Below are positions 30,723 through 41,160 of a DNA stretch of 64,000 nucleotides, piece after piece. The position numbers were made by a program, and so were the translations under genes. Within the stretch, counting starts at the first letter, position 1. Each line of letters starts with the position of its first letter. Below the pieces are notes generated by a model, which was not told where the DNA came from, made no database searches, and saw only the letters and a list, made by a program, of their open reading frames with translations. Source of the DNA: Lucinisca nassula (lineage: Eukaryota > Mollusca > Bivalvia > Lucinida > Lucinidae); contig OY757026.1 of NCBI GenBank assembly GCA_963580285.1, positions 49,947,143 through 50,011,142 on the forward strand, in the 5' to 3' direction.

Positions 30723-31025
30723 GATTCGCCCCAGTCAATTTCGGATGCGCGGAAGTTCTATGCGCCGGATTCAAGTCTGCGGGTTGTCAAAGATCTATTT
30801 CAGCGAATCGGCCGATTCGCCCCCGTCAATTTCGGACGCTCGAAAGAAATCGGCCGGTTCGCCCCAGTAAATTTCGGATGCGCGGAAGCTCTACTATGCG
30901 ACGGATTCAAGTCTGCGGCTTGTCCCAAATCTATTTCAGCGAATCGGCCGATTCGCCCCCGTCAATTTCGGACGCTCGAAAAAAAATAGGCCGGTTCGCC
31001 CCAGTATATTTCGGACGCGCGGAAT
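30723..31025 (+). repeat. Alternating GC-rich repeats TTCGCCCC.GT.AATTTCGGA
   Basis: The core TTCGCCCC(A/C)GT(C/A)AATTTCGGA starts at 30723, 30814, 30856, 30950 and 30993. Steps of 91, 42, 94 and 43 show a two-part unit of about 136 bp. Two core versions alternate: one followed by TGCGCGGAAG, the other by CGCTCGAAA. The CG content is far above the surroundings. Confidence 0.75.
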
Positions 31026-31802
31026 CTCGCCCGACGGAAAAAAATCGTACGTGATTTTTATTTTCTTTGCGTGATTCACGTAAGATTTTGCGTGAGTGGG
31101 AACTCTGATTAATTATGATAGTTAATGCATGTCAACAAAGTTTCAAATTGCACAGGAAATCGGGTTCCTTGACGTCAGGCATGAATCACCGTTTTATTAA
31201 CAGTAAATGCAAAATGGGCTTCTTTAATTGAGTGAGATGTTTGACTCACGCTGAGAAGGTGTTAATTATGGGATTAGCATAGAGAACGTGTGAATAACCA
31301 GAGGTGTCAAAATACTCAATCTACCTGTAGAAATTTCTGTCAATAACGCTATGGAGCACCTGCCATGGAGGCATGTTGTCACAATTTTACCTTTGGAAAG
31401 AAACCTGTTTCTATCTTTCCTTGTGAAAGAAAACTGGGAAAACGCATTGTCATCTTTCATAACAAATGAATAACCGCACCCTTAAAATGTCGCCTTGTCA
31501 CACACCACCGTTATGGGTAAACGGAGAACTGCCTATGCTGCTAGAGAGAAACTAGCCACTATTCTATTCTATAACTACTAGGAAATATACCTATAACCAG
31601 TCAGGCTATTTTGATAGTAGCCAATCAGAATTCGTGTACTTTCATTTTCATTCAAAATGGCGTCTGAGAAAAGCATTCTGTGATACTGGGGAAAAGCATG
31701 TGCGTGTTTTGGACTGGAATATTTTTTTTTTCACATATCTTGGACTCAGAATTGAGGTGCGTGTTATAGATGAGTGCGTGGTATACACAGGGAATTACGG
31801 TA

Positions 31803-32020
31803 TCTCGTAGGCTAATGACCCTATTTTTCAAAATGCTCTAATGCTGCTAAAATAGTTCCATTCCAATGGAAAGATGGTCTCCAAAGCTAAACTAGAAAAA
31901 AAATAGCTTTGCCCTAAATCTGCTTTAACCCAGAGTGACTATTTCACTTCCAAAAGCTATGAAAGATCTTGGACCCAGGTCAGTGATTCAGGGCCAGTAT
32001 GGCCCTCTTGTTTATTTGAT
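31803..32020 (+). repeat. Right part of the 130 bp array cassette
   Basis: Resumes 'tctcgtaggctaatgaccct' and ends CCAGGTCAGTGATTCAGGG, CCAGTATGGCCCTCTTG. The final GGCCCTCTTGTT is the shared cassette end. Confidence 0.7.
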
Positions 32021-32160
32021 CACATTATTAGCCTATTTTACACAATGTGGCAACTGGTTTGAAGGCTTTCAATGCTTGCAAAAAGCTCAACCATCATCAT
32101 CCGTTTAAATTAATTTCTAAAATTAGCTCAACCTGAGGATCCCCTAAATTTTTAAATGTA

Positions 32161-33504
32161 CGAGGACTGTTCAAATATGAATGCAACTAAGCACATAAAA
32201 ATGATTCCGTGATAGATTTCGATGAAAAATTTATTTTGTCCCCTCAAAGTATTCCCCTTTAACAGATATACAAACTTTCAGTCTTCTGATCCAATCATTG
32301 AATGCATTTTCGTAGTCTTTTTGATGTATTCTGTGAAGGCACTGGAATATTGCAGAACCGAGGTGTTTGCGCTGTACAAATTTTTGACCAGAAAGGTATT
32401 TTTTCAGGCGCGGGAACAAATTAAAGTCACACAGGGCAAGGTCAGGGGAATACGGGGGGATGATCAGTGGGTGTTCAACAACCTTTTCCTGCTTCAGATA
32501 GTCTTGCACAATGAATGCCTTGTGCGATGACGCATTGTCATGTAGCAATCTCACATTGGCAAAACCAGTTGCGGGTCTTCATTCTTTGAAATATTTCTTC
32601 AATTTTCGAAGAACTTTATTCTTGTAAAACTTCGCATTTACAGATTTGCCTTTAGGCACAGCACCCTGAATAGCAGGGCCCTGATTTGAAAAGAATATGG
32701 CATACATTACCTTCTTGACGCTCATGGTCCGCTTTGCAATGCATGGTCTTTTGCAATACTTTGTTGCCCATATTTTGTTCTGAATCTTTCGTTTTGGCTC
32801 AAAAAAGTGAACCCATGTCTCGTCACCTGTGACGACATTAGCGAAAGACTGTGCATTGTAATTTGAAACTTTTTAAGCAACTTCTTGGCGCACTGAACGC
32901 CTGCTTTTTCTGCTCATCTGTCAACAGATGGGGAATCCATCTAGCACAGATCTTTCTCATTTTCAAATCCCGTTTCAGAATTGTATGAGATGCTCCTAAT
33001 GAGATGCCAACCATACTAGCTATTTGCCTAGTAGTTTATCGTGCGTCGGTAGCAACTATTTCTTTCACTCTAGCAACCATCTTGGCAGATGTTGCTCTTT
33101 TCGGCTGACGATCATGTGGTGCATCTTCTGTTGAGCCTAGCCCACAGCTGAATTTCTTACACCAACGAAAAACTGTCGGAAAAGACATTTCATTATGCCC
33201 ATAAACCGAACATATTTCATAAAAAATGTCTTTGCACCGTATACCAAGAATACAACAATTCTTAATATAGGACCGTATTTCAACGGCATACTCTGACCTT
33301 CTTCCAACCATGTTTTTTATTAGTATACAAGAGTAGACAGTGTTTATCGAATGATATACATGGCTAAAGTGTACGGATTTTAACAGGTTTGGTATCAATG
33401 TATAGGTAAAATGTTTTTCTACGTTGTGATATTTATTTCCAGGTGATTTTCGCATTAGTGCATGAGAAAACGTTCTACTTGCATTCATATTTGAACAGTC
33501 CCCG
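32161..33504 (-). mobile_element. Mariner-type transposon, 1344 bp, inactive
   Basis: Inverted ends CGAGGACTGTTCAAATATGA (32161) and, at 33504 in reverse, CGGGGACTGTTCAAATATGA; 26 bp with one mismatch. TA is present on both sides (32159-32160, 33505-33506). Length and layout are those of a complete mariner. Confidence 0.92.
32231..33311 (-). pseudogene. Broken mariner transposase
   Basis: A start at 33309-33311 gives MVGRRSEYAVEIRSYIKNC with the helix-turn-helix region SFPTVFRWCKKFSCGLGSTE, the usual mariner N-terminus. Stops and shifts follow from 33036 to 32560. The C-terminal part is open again at 32554: LLHDNASSHKA, IPPYSPDLALCDFNLFPRLK and a final YENAFNDWIRRLKVCI. DNAxxH and YSPDLAxCDF are the second and third acidic positions of a DD34D transposase. 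The first catalytic region is not recognisable intact. Upstream codons to 33488 are in frame but outside the family. Confidence 0.88.
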
Positions 33505-34082
33505 TACTCCTGCTTCTGACAAATTTTTGAAAAGGTTAGACTGTTTCTTTGGATACTGGCGCAGATGTTTGTCTGTCTGAATCAGAATTTTACATATCTT
33601 GTCAGAAAATTAAATAAAAAAAAACAGTCATTGTTATGGTAACATAGTGTCACTTGAATATCAGGTTTGACTATTGTTGCGGTAATTCCAGTTATGGTCT
33701 ACCGTAAAGATGCTAAGTATTGGGATAGATAGGCCTAAGCAAACAGTGTAGACCCAGATCAGACTGCTCCTGAAGGAGCAGTACGTCTGATCAGGTTCTT
33801 CACTGTTTGCCATTCCGTCTGCACCTTTTGGACTCCTTGCTGGATCTTGAAACAAATTTGTTAAAATTTTCGGCGAATTACAGCACGTGTTCAAGGTGAC
33901 CAAATTTTCAGGACTGTTAACCTTTGTCCTGAGGCCCGATATGCCTAATCTTTCAAACAATGTAGAGCCAGATCAGATGGCTTCTGAAGAAGCCATCTGA
34001 TCTGGATCTTCATTGTTTGTCATTCAGTTTCTGAATTTGTTGCAATAATTTGCATCAAGTAATCTGATTGGTTGATATTTAG

Positions 34083-34548
34083 TTTGAACAATATTTTATT
34101 TACTTCTTTTCAATTACATATATATAACAAGAATATAACATATATATAACAAGAATATAACATATTAGAAAGAACAACAGGATTTGAAAGCAAGCATTGT
34201 CTAAGTTGCTTATACTAATCATCTCCTGCAATAAATGGGCATTATATACTGCTTCCGAAATTCAAAATACAGTACAATAAAATGCAGCAAATCTAGTTGA
34301 ATTGTTGAGAATGTAAACATAAACATCATATTGAGAGAGAGTGAGTGAGTGAGTGAGTTTTAGTTTTACGTCCCACCAACAGCTAAGGTCATACGGAGAC
34401 GGGACCTCGGTTTAAAGACTCATCCGAAAGTCTGGAGAAGCCCGATATTGAGAGAGAGAGAGAGAGAGAGAGATGAACTGAACTGAAGACATGTAAGTGG
34501 TTAATGAATGATCTATCAAAATGAGACTATGGTTGATATTTAGACTAT
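34083..34548 (-). mobile_element. Probable retroposon 3' end with target duplication
   Basis: GGTTGATATTTAG lies at 34070-34082, 34531-34543 and 34549-34561. The inserted DNA begins TTTGAACAATATTTTATTTA, which on the minus strand gives an AATAAA signal near a terminal stretch, as in the 3' end of a LINE. It carries a doubled TATATATAACAAGAATATAAC (split 20+1) and a SINE-B. No reverse transcriptase sequence remains. Confidence 0.5.
34344..34444 (-). repeat. SINE-B, headless, between GAGT and GA runs
   Basis: (GAGT)5 then TTTTAGTTTTACGTCCCACC, AACAGCTAAGGTCATACGG and TTTAAAGACTCATCCGAAAG. Flanked by ATATTGAGAGAGAG on both sides (34329 and 34445), so the duplication includes the GA run. The head is missing. 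Confidence 0.8.
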
Positions 34549-34750
34549 GGTTGATATTTAGTAGTGGGTGTGGCATGTTTAACTATTCAGCAGGTCAAGG
34601 GTTAAGGGAGTTTTCAAGGAAATGTTCATTGCAGCTGCTGGTTGAGATTTTATTTATTCTAAAACTGTATTACAGCAAGACATACTTATTATTGATACCA
34701 AGTTGTTTTAATCCCATTGTACAAGGGTGGACTCTTCGGACAAGCCCATT

Positions 34751-35420
34751 TTTAGCTCACCTGAGTCGAAGGCTAATTGCTGAGCTCATAGTATGGCAAG
34801 GCTCTGTTGTCTGTCTGTTGTCTGTCATCTGTGAACATTTTCAGACATCTCTGAAACCAATGGGCCCATTGAAGTCAAATTTCACATGGAGCATCCATGG
34901 GAAAGAAAGTTTGTTTGTGGAGTCCAGGTCACATGACCAAGGTGGTCACCACATGACCATGATGGCCACCATGCCCATATAAGGTTTTGATTGACATGCC
35001 CCTCAACACTATTTAGGGCATTTTGGAGATGTTGCTTCCATTTTTGTGGGACTTTGTGACATCTCAAACCCTGCTGCCCAATGAAATCAGTATGGTTTAT
35101 ATGCATGGATGGTCCGACTCGTACGACTTTGCCTGGGCAGGCTAACCTAAGTGGTTTACTAGTACTCATGTCCGGTTGGCTTCAGCTCTGTGTGGAAGCA
35201 TCATGCAGCCCAATCTATTTCTCTCAGCTCCGATGGGTGGGGACCCCATGAAAGGTAAAAACCTTTCAAAAATCTTTTCTCCAAAACCAGTCAGCCAATT
35301 AACATGAAATTTGGTAAGTAGCAGTAAGGACTCAAGCCACTCATAGCTTCTTCAAATGATGACCCTTGGATGACCTTGACCTATTTTAGGCCAGATTTGG
35401 TCATTTGTATGGGTAAAATA
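34751..35420 (+). repeat. AGCTCACCTG cassette, interrupted by SINE-A
   Basis: Starts TTTTTAGCTCACCTGAGTCG with (TGTCTGT)n, then CACATGACCAAGGTGG. A SINE-A lies at about 34985-35250. After it come AAACCTTTCAAAAATCTTTT, ATGAAATTTGG and GATGACCTTGACCT. The usual GGCCCTCTTG end is not found. Confidence 0.6.
34985..35250 (-). repeat. SINE-A copy
   Basis: From 'ttttgattgacatgcccc' to TCCGATGGGTGGGGACCC. A stretch after GGGACTTT is deleted (direct jump to GTGACATCTCAAACCCTG). Confidence 0.8.
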
Positions 35421-35532
35421 CAAAACCTAGGTTTGTTTCGAAACTGTTGCAACCTGTGATCTGAAAATTGGTAGATTCAGTTAGCTAAATGAGTAAATTA
35501 CATGAGTATTAAAGGTCAAGGTAATTTTTTGT

Positions 35533-35793
35533 TATAGTGCGAACAATTTGACCTGAGACTGACCCTTATGCAAGGAATAAATTAGTCAATGCTATCGACT
35601 AATAGGTCGGCTTTCATAAACTTCTCGTGAATTTTTGGCATCACGTGAATAGCGGCTCATTTACCGACCTCTATGTATTGTATAAAAATATCTCCATCTT
35701 CGGAAAACATCGAATCTAAAATATGCATTCAGTCGGGTGTGAAATTATGTTAATAGAGTTCACCAGTCTCGGGTCAATTTGTTCAAACTATAG
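35533..35793. mobile_element. MITE-like inverted repeat, about 260 bp
   Basis: TATAGTGCGAACAATTTGAC, CTGAGACTG at the left is inverted as CAGTCTCGGGTCAATTTG, TTCAAACTATA at the right. About 29 bp with four differences. The interior includes 'tatcgactaataggtcgg' and 'gaatttttggcatcacgtga'; no coding content. Confidence 0.7.
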
Positions 35794-35935
35794 GTAAAAG
35801 CCAGTTTGGAATGAATCAGTCAGGAATCAGTCAAAGGTGCACTTTATTGAGGAAGCCAAGGTTTGCAGTTACCAAATGTTACAATTTAATAGGCTCATTA
35901 TTGAGAAAGATGGGCATTTCACTGTCAGACAGTGA

Positions 35936-36236
35936 CGCCCCTGCCCATCAGAGCTTGTAGAAATAGATTAGTCTGCATGGAGCTTCTACACAGAGCTGAA
36001 ACTGACCACACATGAGTACGGGTGAACTGCTTAGAAGGACTAGTTCGGCCCAGGCAAAGTGGAGTAAGTCAGAACATCCCATGCATATAAGCCTTTTTGT
36101 TTCATTGGGTGGTAGGGCTTGAGATGTCCTTTCATTTCAGTGTCGGGTAAAAGTTCCACAAAATTTGAAACAATGTCTCAAAAAAAAACTGACCTACATA
36201 GTGTTGATGGGGATGTTAAACCTCAATTCAAACAGA
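35936..36236 (+). repeat. SINE-A, full length, diverged
   Basis: GCCCCTGCCCATCAGAGCTT to GATGTTAAACCTCAATTC. Insert-rich A tract (caaaaaaaaactgacc). A partial second copy (start only) is at 36335-36415 (CGCCCCCGCTCATAGGAGC ... GCAGAGCTGAA). Confidence 0.8.
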
Positions 36237-36415
36237 CTGTAAGACAGCTGGCGCAAATAACAAACTTGGGTTTAGCATCTGTCCATTTCATTCTTAAGAA
36301 AATTCTGAAGGTTATGGAGATAATTCTGACTGGATCCCTCGCCCCCGCTCATAGGAGCTTGAAGAAATATATGGGCTGCATGGTGCTTCCAGGCAGAGCT
36401 GAATATGGCACACAC

Positions 36416-37020
36416 ACTACCCTTATGAAATGGGCTTCTGACAATAAACTGGCAAGAAGCTGGCAACAGACTGGCAATTGACTGACAACAGACTGGGCAG
36501 ACTGGCAACACAATGGCAATAACATGGCAACACACTGGTACTAAAATAATCACTTCTGGTAATACACTGGCAAGTAATACCAGCTTATTGCCAGTCTGGT
36601 AACAGACTGGTTATACACTGGCAATACAGTGTTAAGGGTATTGCTGATCTGGTAATACACTGGCAATATTGCCAGCCTATTGCCAGCTTCTGGCTATAGG
36701 CTGGTAATAACATGGTTATACTCTGGAAACACACTGTCAAGAAATGTCTTACTGCCAGTCTATTGCCAGCTACTTGACAAAGACTGGTAACAAACTGGAA
36801 ATACACTGGCAAGAAATTTGCATTTATCTGACTATACACTGGTAAGAAAATTCAGAAAAGGTGTATCTGGCAACACACTGGCAAGGAATGTCTTCAATTT
36901 TACAAAACAATATTGTCGCTTGGTGAAATGGTATTAGGCTGGTTAGAAACTGGTAATACTCTGGTGTTAGGCTGGTAGTACTCTGGCAAGATGCTGGTAA
37001 TGGTCTGGTAATACAAAGAG
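36416..37020 (+). repeat. CTGG-rich degenerate minisatellite
   Basis: About thirty CTGG and six CCAG within 600 bp by hand count. The recurring unit is close to ACACTGGCAAT or ACACTGGTAAT, spaced 9-30 bp, never in a strict period. It follows directly after a truncated SINE-A start. Confidence 0.75.
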
Positions 37021-37324
37021 GACCTTACATGAATGGTCATTTAATAACGAATTTATAAAACAAGCTGGTTAATGTTTTTTATCATATGACGTCGCCTCCG
37101 AGTGTAATAAAGCCATGTAATAGATTTCATATTCTAACATGACGTTAACTTTTTCCCCATTGAACCCAGTGGAAACGTCAGCGTTTGCAAATATGCGATA
37201 ATTCACGTCGTCAACTTGGTGCGTGCAATTTGGTGTCGTCGTGACGTTGCATGTAAACATTTCCTTCTGTCAACATCCGCTGCGAAATAGTCCCCAAGAT
37301 AACGCTTTCCCAAGTGAAAATGTG

Positions 37325-37510
37325 AGCGGGATCCCGGCGGGATTTTTCCGGGATCCCGGCGGGATTGTGAATCCCGGCCGGGAAAATCCGGGATCAAGAC
37401 TTCAGTCCGGGATCCCGCTTGTGGCAAACCGGGAATTTTGGTAGAGTCCGGGATCCCAAAAATATTATCCACCGGGATCCCGGTCCCGGGATCCCGGACC
37501 GGGATCCCTG
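37325..37510. repeat. Palindromic CGGGATCCCGG cluster
   Basis: CGGGATCCCGG or close variants (GGGATCCCG, GGGATCCCAA, CCGGGATC) occur about nine times in 185 bp, interrupted by TTTTTCC, GTGAAT and AAAATCC. Each core is its own reverse complement, so the block can fold in many ways. GC-rich island between AT-rich neighbours. It lies just outside a relatively CpG-containing stretch (37080-37300) with no recognisable gene. Confidence 0.85.
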
Positions 37511-37539
37511 ACAAGTAATAGTCAAAAAAGCTTTCTTTT

Positions 37540-39130
37540 AAAAGATTATCTTGTTATCTAGAACACCTATAAGATATTTGATTAGATATGTAATTTAGAT
37601 ATCTTTAATGGCAGTTTAGATATCTAATATAGCATATACCTATGGGGTGCAGTTTTACTATTCAATACAATTTTGAGATATCTATAATTTTAATTAGATA
37701 TTTATAATTTTATTATAGATATCTATAAATCAAATTATAGATATCTATAATTTTATTATAAAATGATAGATATCTATACATAAAAATTAAAGATATATAT
37801 AACATAATTGATATCTATAATTATCAATATTTATGATATCATAAAATGTAATCAATGATATGTTATATAAATATGTCTTGTTAGCATTAAATTTGTTTTA
37901 TGATATCCAATTTTCTTTTGCATATATATATATCTAAAAATCAAATTACAGATATCAATTATAAGGCTGAATTATAGGTATCAAAAGTTTCATTAATGGA
38001 TATCAAAAAATAAAGTATGGATATCAATAAATGTAATTGATATTAATAAATGTAATTACTGATATCCTCAAATGTTCTTCAATATTTGATATCAATATAT
38101 CGAATAATAGCTATCTATAATTGGTATATAGATATCCATTAACATATTATAGATATCATAAAAATAAAAGATATCTAATATTATTTACAGATATCTAATA
38201 ATATTTATTATATCCTATATTTTATTATAGATATCTTTTAATTAAATTATGGATTTCTATAAATCAAATTATTGATATCTATAAATCAAATTAAAGATAT
38301 CTATAAATCAATTATAGATATCTATAATTAACATTAATGATATCTAGTATTATCATTATTTTTGATATCATAAAATTTAATGATATGGAAAATACATTTC
38401 TTGATATCAATAAATTTGTTTTATGATATCCATTATTCCTTTGCATATATGGATATCTAAAAATATAGTTATAGATATCATATAAAAGCCTGACTTATGG
38501 ATATCACAATTTTCATAAAATATATTGTGGATATCAATAAATATATTTATTGATATCCTAAAATGTTATTCAATATTTGATATCTATATATCGAATAATA
38601 GATATCTGTATATCGAATAATAGATATCTATATTGGAATTATAGATATCTCTTAACATATGTTGGATATCATAAAATAAATTAGACATATTATTTATCAA
38701 TATCTAATATTAATTGATATCCTGTATTTTTATTATAGATATCATTAATTTTATTTATAGATATCTTGAAATTCGATTAAATAGTAAAACGGCACCTCGT
38801 ATATACCTTAATTGACATATATATAAGATTCATATTAAAACGCACATAATACATCTCAATTCAAAAGTAAGATATGATCTATACAAATATATCAGATATC
38901 TAATGTAATAATATCAGATATCTTAGAAAGTGAATAATATACCTCATGTAATATAGAAATAAGATACCTAAACCAGATTTTTATATAGATATCTTATATG
39001 TTACGAGCTTTAAACATCTGATAAAGTTTATCAGATATTGTAGTTATCTATTAAAAATATATCTCGTTACCTAGGCTTGTAGAATTAGATATCTAATAAA
39101 GTATATCAGATATTGTAATTAAGAAATAGA
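37540..39130. repeat. GATATC-rich AT block with higher-order repeat and inverted ends
   Basis: About 43 GATATC by hand count in 1.6 kb, most in the context TATAGATATCTATAA or ATTGATATCA. The series TTATGATATCCAATTTTC (37893) to ATTATAGATATC (38230) repeats with substitutions from TTATGATATCCATTATTC (38421) to 38760, a higher-order unit of about 528 bp. Near the edges, TGGGGTGCAGTTTTACTATT (37643) is inverted as AATAGTAAAACGGCACCTCG (38778), framing about 1.16 kb. Beyond this frame the GATATC motif goes on more thinly to 39105. Confidence 0.9.
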
Positions 39131-39440
39131 TCAGCTGTAGCTGTGAACTGTTGAGTAATATATCACAGTTCGACGGTAAGATGAAATTAGATCAAATCAC
39201 AAGCGCATAGTGCGAGTGATTTGTCTACTTTCAACTGACCATAGTGTTGACTGGGCCGTAAAACTCCAATACAAACAAACAAACAAACTGACCAACTTTC
39301 GATTATAAAATTCTGAAAATCAGTAATAATGATGTTGTTTCCTTCAAATTTCTCTAAATTGTCACCAAAATTATCAACTGATTATATGTATTTATGTTCT
39401 TTATCTAACGTTTTCGATGTGAGAAAGTGACACTACAACG
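39131..39440 (-). repeat. Third copy of the AAATCAC inverted-arm repeat, with SINE-D tail
   Basis: TGAACTGTTGAGTAATATAT, AGTGCGAGTGATTTGTCTAC and GATGTTGTTTCCTTCAAAT are the inverse of 1560-1775. Within it, 39236-39292 is a SINE-D 3' end (GTGTTGACTGGGCCGTAAAA, CTCCAATACAAACAAAC) on the plus strand. Confidence 0.65.
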
Positions 39441-39519
39441 GTTAACGTCAAGGAGTCTACAAATGACAGGTAACTGTTTATGACGTCACTTATCACGCTC
39501 TTCCGATCTGTGATCCCTA

Positions 39520-39735
39520 TTGAAAACATCTTTGGAATTCCAAGGAAATTTCACTGGTGTTCCACAGAATTTCCATTGAAACTTTCACTTCCACTTTAAT
39601 TCCATTGGAACCCAAACAGATCGTGGATATTTTTTTTTGGGGGGGAGGGGGGGGGGGGTATTCCAGTGTCACTGGAATTGCAGTAGAATACAAAAGAGCA
39701 TTTTCCAATTGCAGTGGAATTCCAATGGCTTAATT
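39520..39735. repeat. GGAATTCCA cluster with T9-G run
   Basis: GGAATTCCA, GAATTTCCATTG, TCCAGTGTCACTGGAATT and GGAATTCCAATGG recur in both orientations. A T9 tract is followed by G8-A-G12 at 39639-39658. The G run, like that at 12629, is followed by TAT. Confidence 0.6.
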
Positions 39736-39799
39736 GTTTCACTGGCAATGAGATTCTGACAATTTAAGCCAGTGCTTCTAGATATTAAAAAAAAAAGAC

Positions 39800-40540
39800 A
39801 AAAAAAGTGGAAGAAATAATTTTAGGAGTATGAAAAAAAAACACATGCAAATCTTAAGACCTATATAAAAACACCTGCAAAGTTTCAAAACGATCACCCT
39901 AAAACTGTGAGAGGAAATGCGCTAACAAGGTACCCACTCCCAATACACTTTAACATTATTAGACCTCAAAAAATTAAAAAGACGAAAAAAGTGAGAGAAA
40001 TAATTTTAGGAGTATGAAAAAACCACATGCACATCTTCAGACCTATATGAAAACACCTGCAAAGTTTCAAAACGATCATCCTAAAACTGTGAGAGAAGTT
40101 GCGCTAACAAGGTACCCACTCTTGTACACTTTAACATTATTGGACCTAAAATGGCTGAGTTAAAAAGACGAAAAACGTGAAAGAAATAATTTTAGGAATA
40201 TGAAAAAACCACATGCACATCTTCATACCTATTTGAAAACACATGCAAAGTTTCAAAACGATCACCCTTAAACTGTGAGAGGAGTTGAGCTAACAAGGTA
40301 CCCACTCCTGTACACTTTAACATTATTAGACCTAAAAAATGGCTAAGTTAAAAAGAAGAAAAAAGTGAAAGAAATAATTTTAGTAAAACGAAAAAACCAC
40401 ATGCACATCTTCAGACCTATATAAAAACACCTGCTAGGTTTCAAAACGATCACCCAAAAACTGTGAGAGGAGTTGCGCTAACAATGTACCCACTCCCTAT
40501 ACACTTTAACATTATTAGACCTCAAAAAATGACTATGTTA
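39800..40540 (+). repeat. Tandem array, about 180 bp period, four units
   Basis: GAAATAATTTTAGGAGTATG starts near 39813, 39994, 40182 and (GAAATAATTTTAGTAAAACG) 40368. Each unit has CCACATGCACATCTTCAGAC, GTTTCAAAACGATCACCC, AACTGTGAGAGGAGTTGCGC and GGTACCCACTCC. Confidence 0.85.
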
Positions 40541-40965
40541 AATGAAAACCTATCTAGGGACATAACTCCAAGACTTATGGGTCTTTGATAAATATTTTAC
40601 TACAACAGATTCCTTACCTCAGGCACCAAGTGTGATAAAAGTTTCATTAATATAGAACAATAAATACAAAAGTTATTAAAATTATTAAGCAAGATATACA
40701 GGAAAACCAAAAGTGTCACGGACAAGTTTTCAAGAATTACAAAGGGAAATAACTTTAACAGTATTGATCGCAGGACCTTTATTTTCATGTGGCAGCAGCA
40801 TCTCGACAATATCAACATTTATGCAAAAATGATAAGTTCTGTAAACTATTAAGCAAGATATGCAGGGAAAACCAAAGTTTTACGGACAGACGGACAGACA
40901 GACAACGTGAAAACAGTATACCCCCATTAAACTTCGTTAGCGGGGGGTCTAAAAATTCGTCCGTG
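40541..40965 (+). repeat. Two diverged units and the CCCCCATTAACTTCG end of the same cassette
   Basis: 'aactattaagcaagatatgcaggga' (two forms, 40683 and 40846) marks two units. The end has ACGGACAGACGGACAGACAG, CAACGTG and CCCCCATTAAACTTCG / TTAGCGGGGG, a hairpin-like terminus. Confidence 0.6.
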
Positions 40966-41160
40966 ATGCGATTTCTCTAGCGCCGGACGCGAGAAAATTA
41001 CCGTCTGTGTCCAGTATCTTTTATGATGCGCCACCAGTCGTGCTGATGTTACGTTCAAAGACGCCGACGTGACATCTGAAGATCCCGATAAGGTGCTAAT
41101 TTTATCGGCTACTTGAGATGAATAGCGGTAATAAAGCATGCAACGCATAAAGACTAGTTC

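Larger units (their letters stand above)
29904..31802. mobile_element. 1.9 kb TA-flanked inverted-repeat element
   Basis: CCGTAATTCCCTGTGTATAC followed by CACGCAC (29906-29932) is inverted exactly at 31774-31800, and TA lies on both outer sides (29904-29905, 31801-31802), as expected for a Tc1/mariner/pogo-group insertion at TA. It sits inside one unit of the 130 bp array, which continues on both sides. I find no transposase frame within, so it is non-autonomous. The interior holds a fold-back (30175-30247) and a GC-rich repeat (30723-31025). Confidence 0.85.
33661..34600 (+). repeat. Composite repeat with two hairpins, split by an insertion
   Basis: Same order as at 17034 and (inverse) 18235-18680: hairpin 33739-33810, CATTCCGTCTGCACCTTTTG, GAAACAAATTTGTTAAAATT, hairpin 33955-34019 (AGATCAGATGGCTTCTGAAG / AAGCCATCTGATCTGG), then AATCTGATTGGTTGATATT. 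The expected 'gggtgtggc' end is displaced to 34564 by the insertion at 34083-34548. Confidence 0.75.

Noticed and set aside
30678..30989. 103-codon frame in the GC-rich repeat
   Set aside because: The peptide (RFAPVNFG repeats) only reflects the alternating DNA repeat.
36272..36839. Minus-strand open frames in the CTGG-rich block
   Set aside because: Low-complexity translation of the repeat (repeated ITSLLP/VCCQ strings); no protein character.
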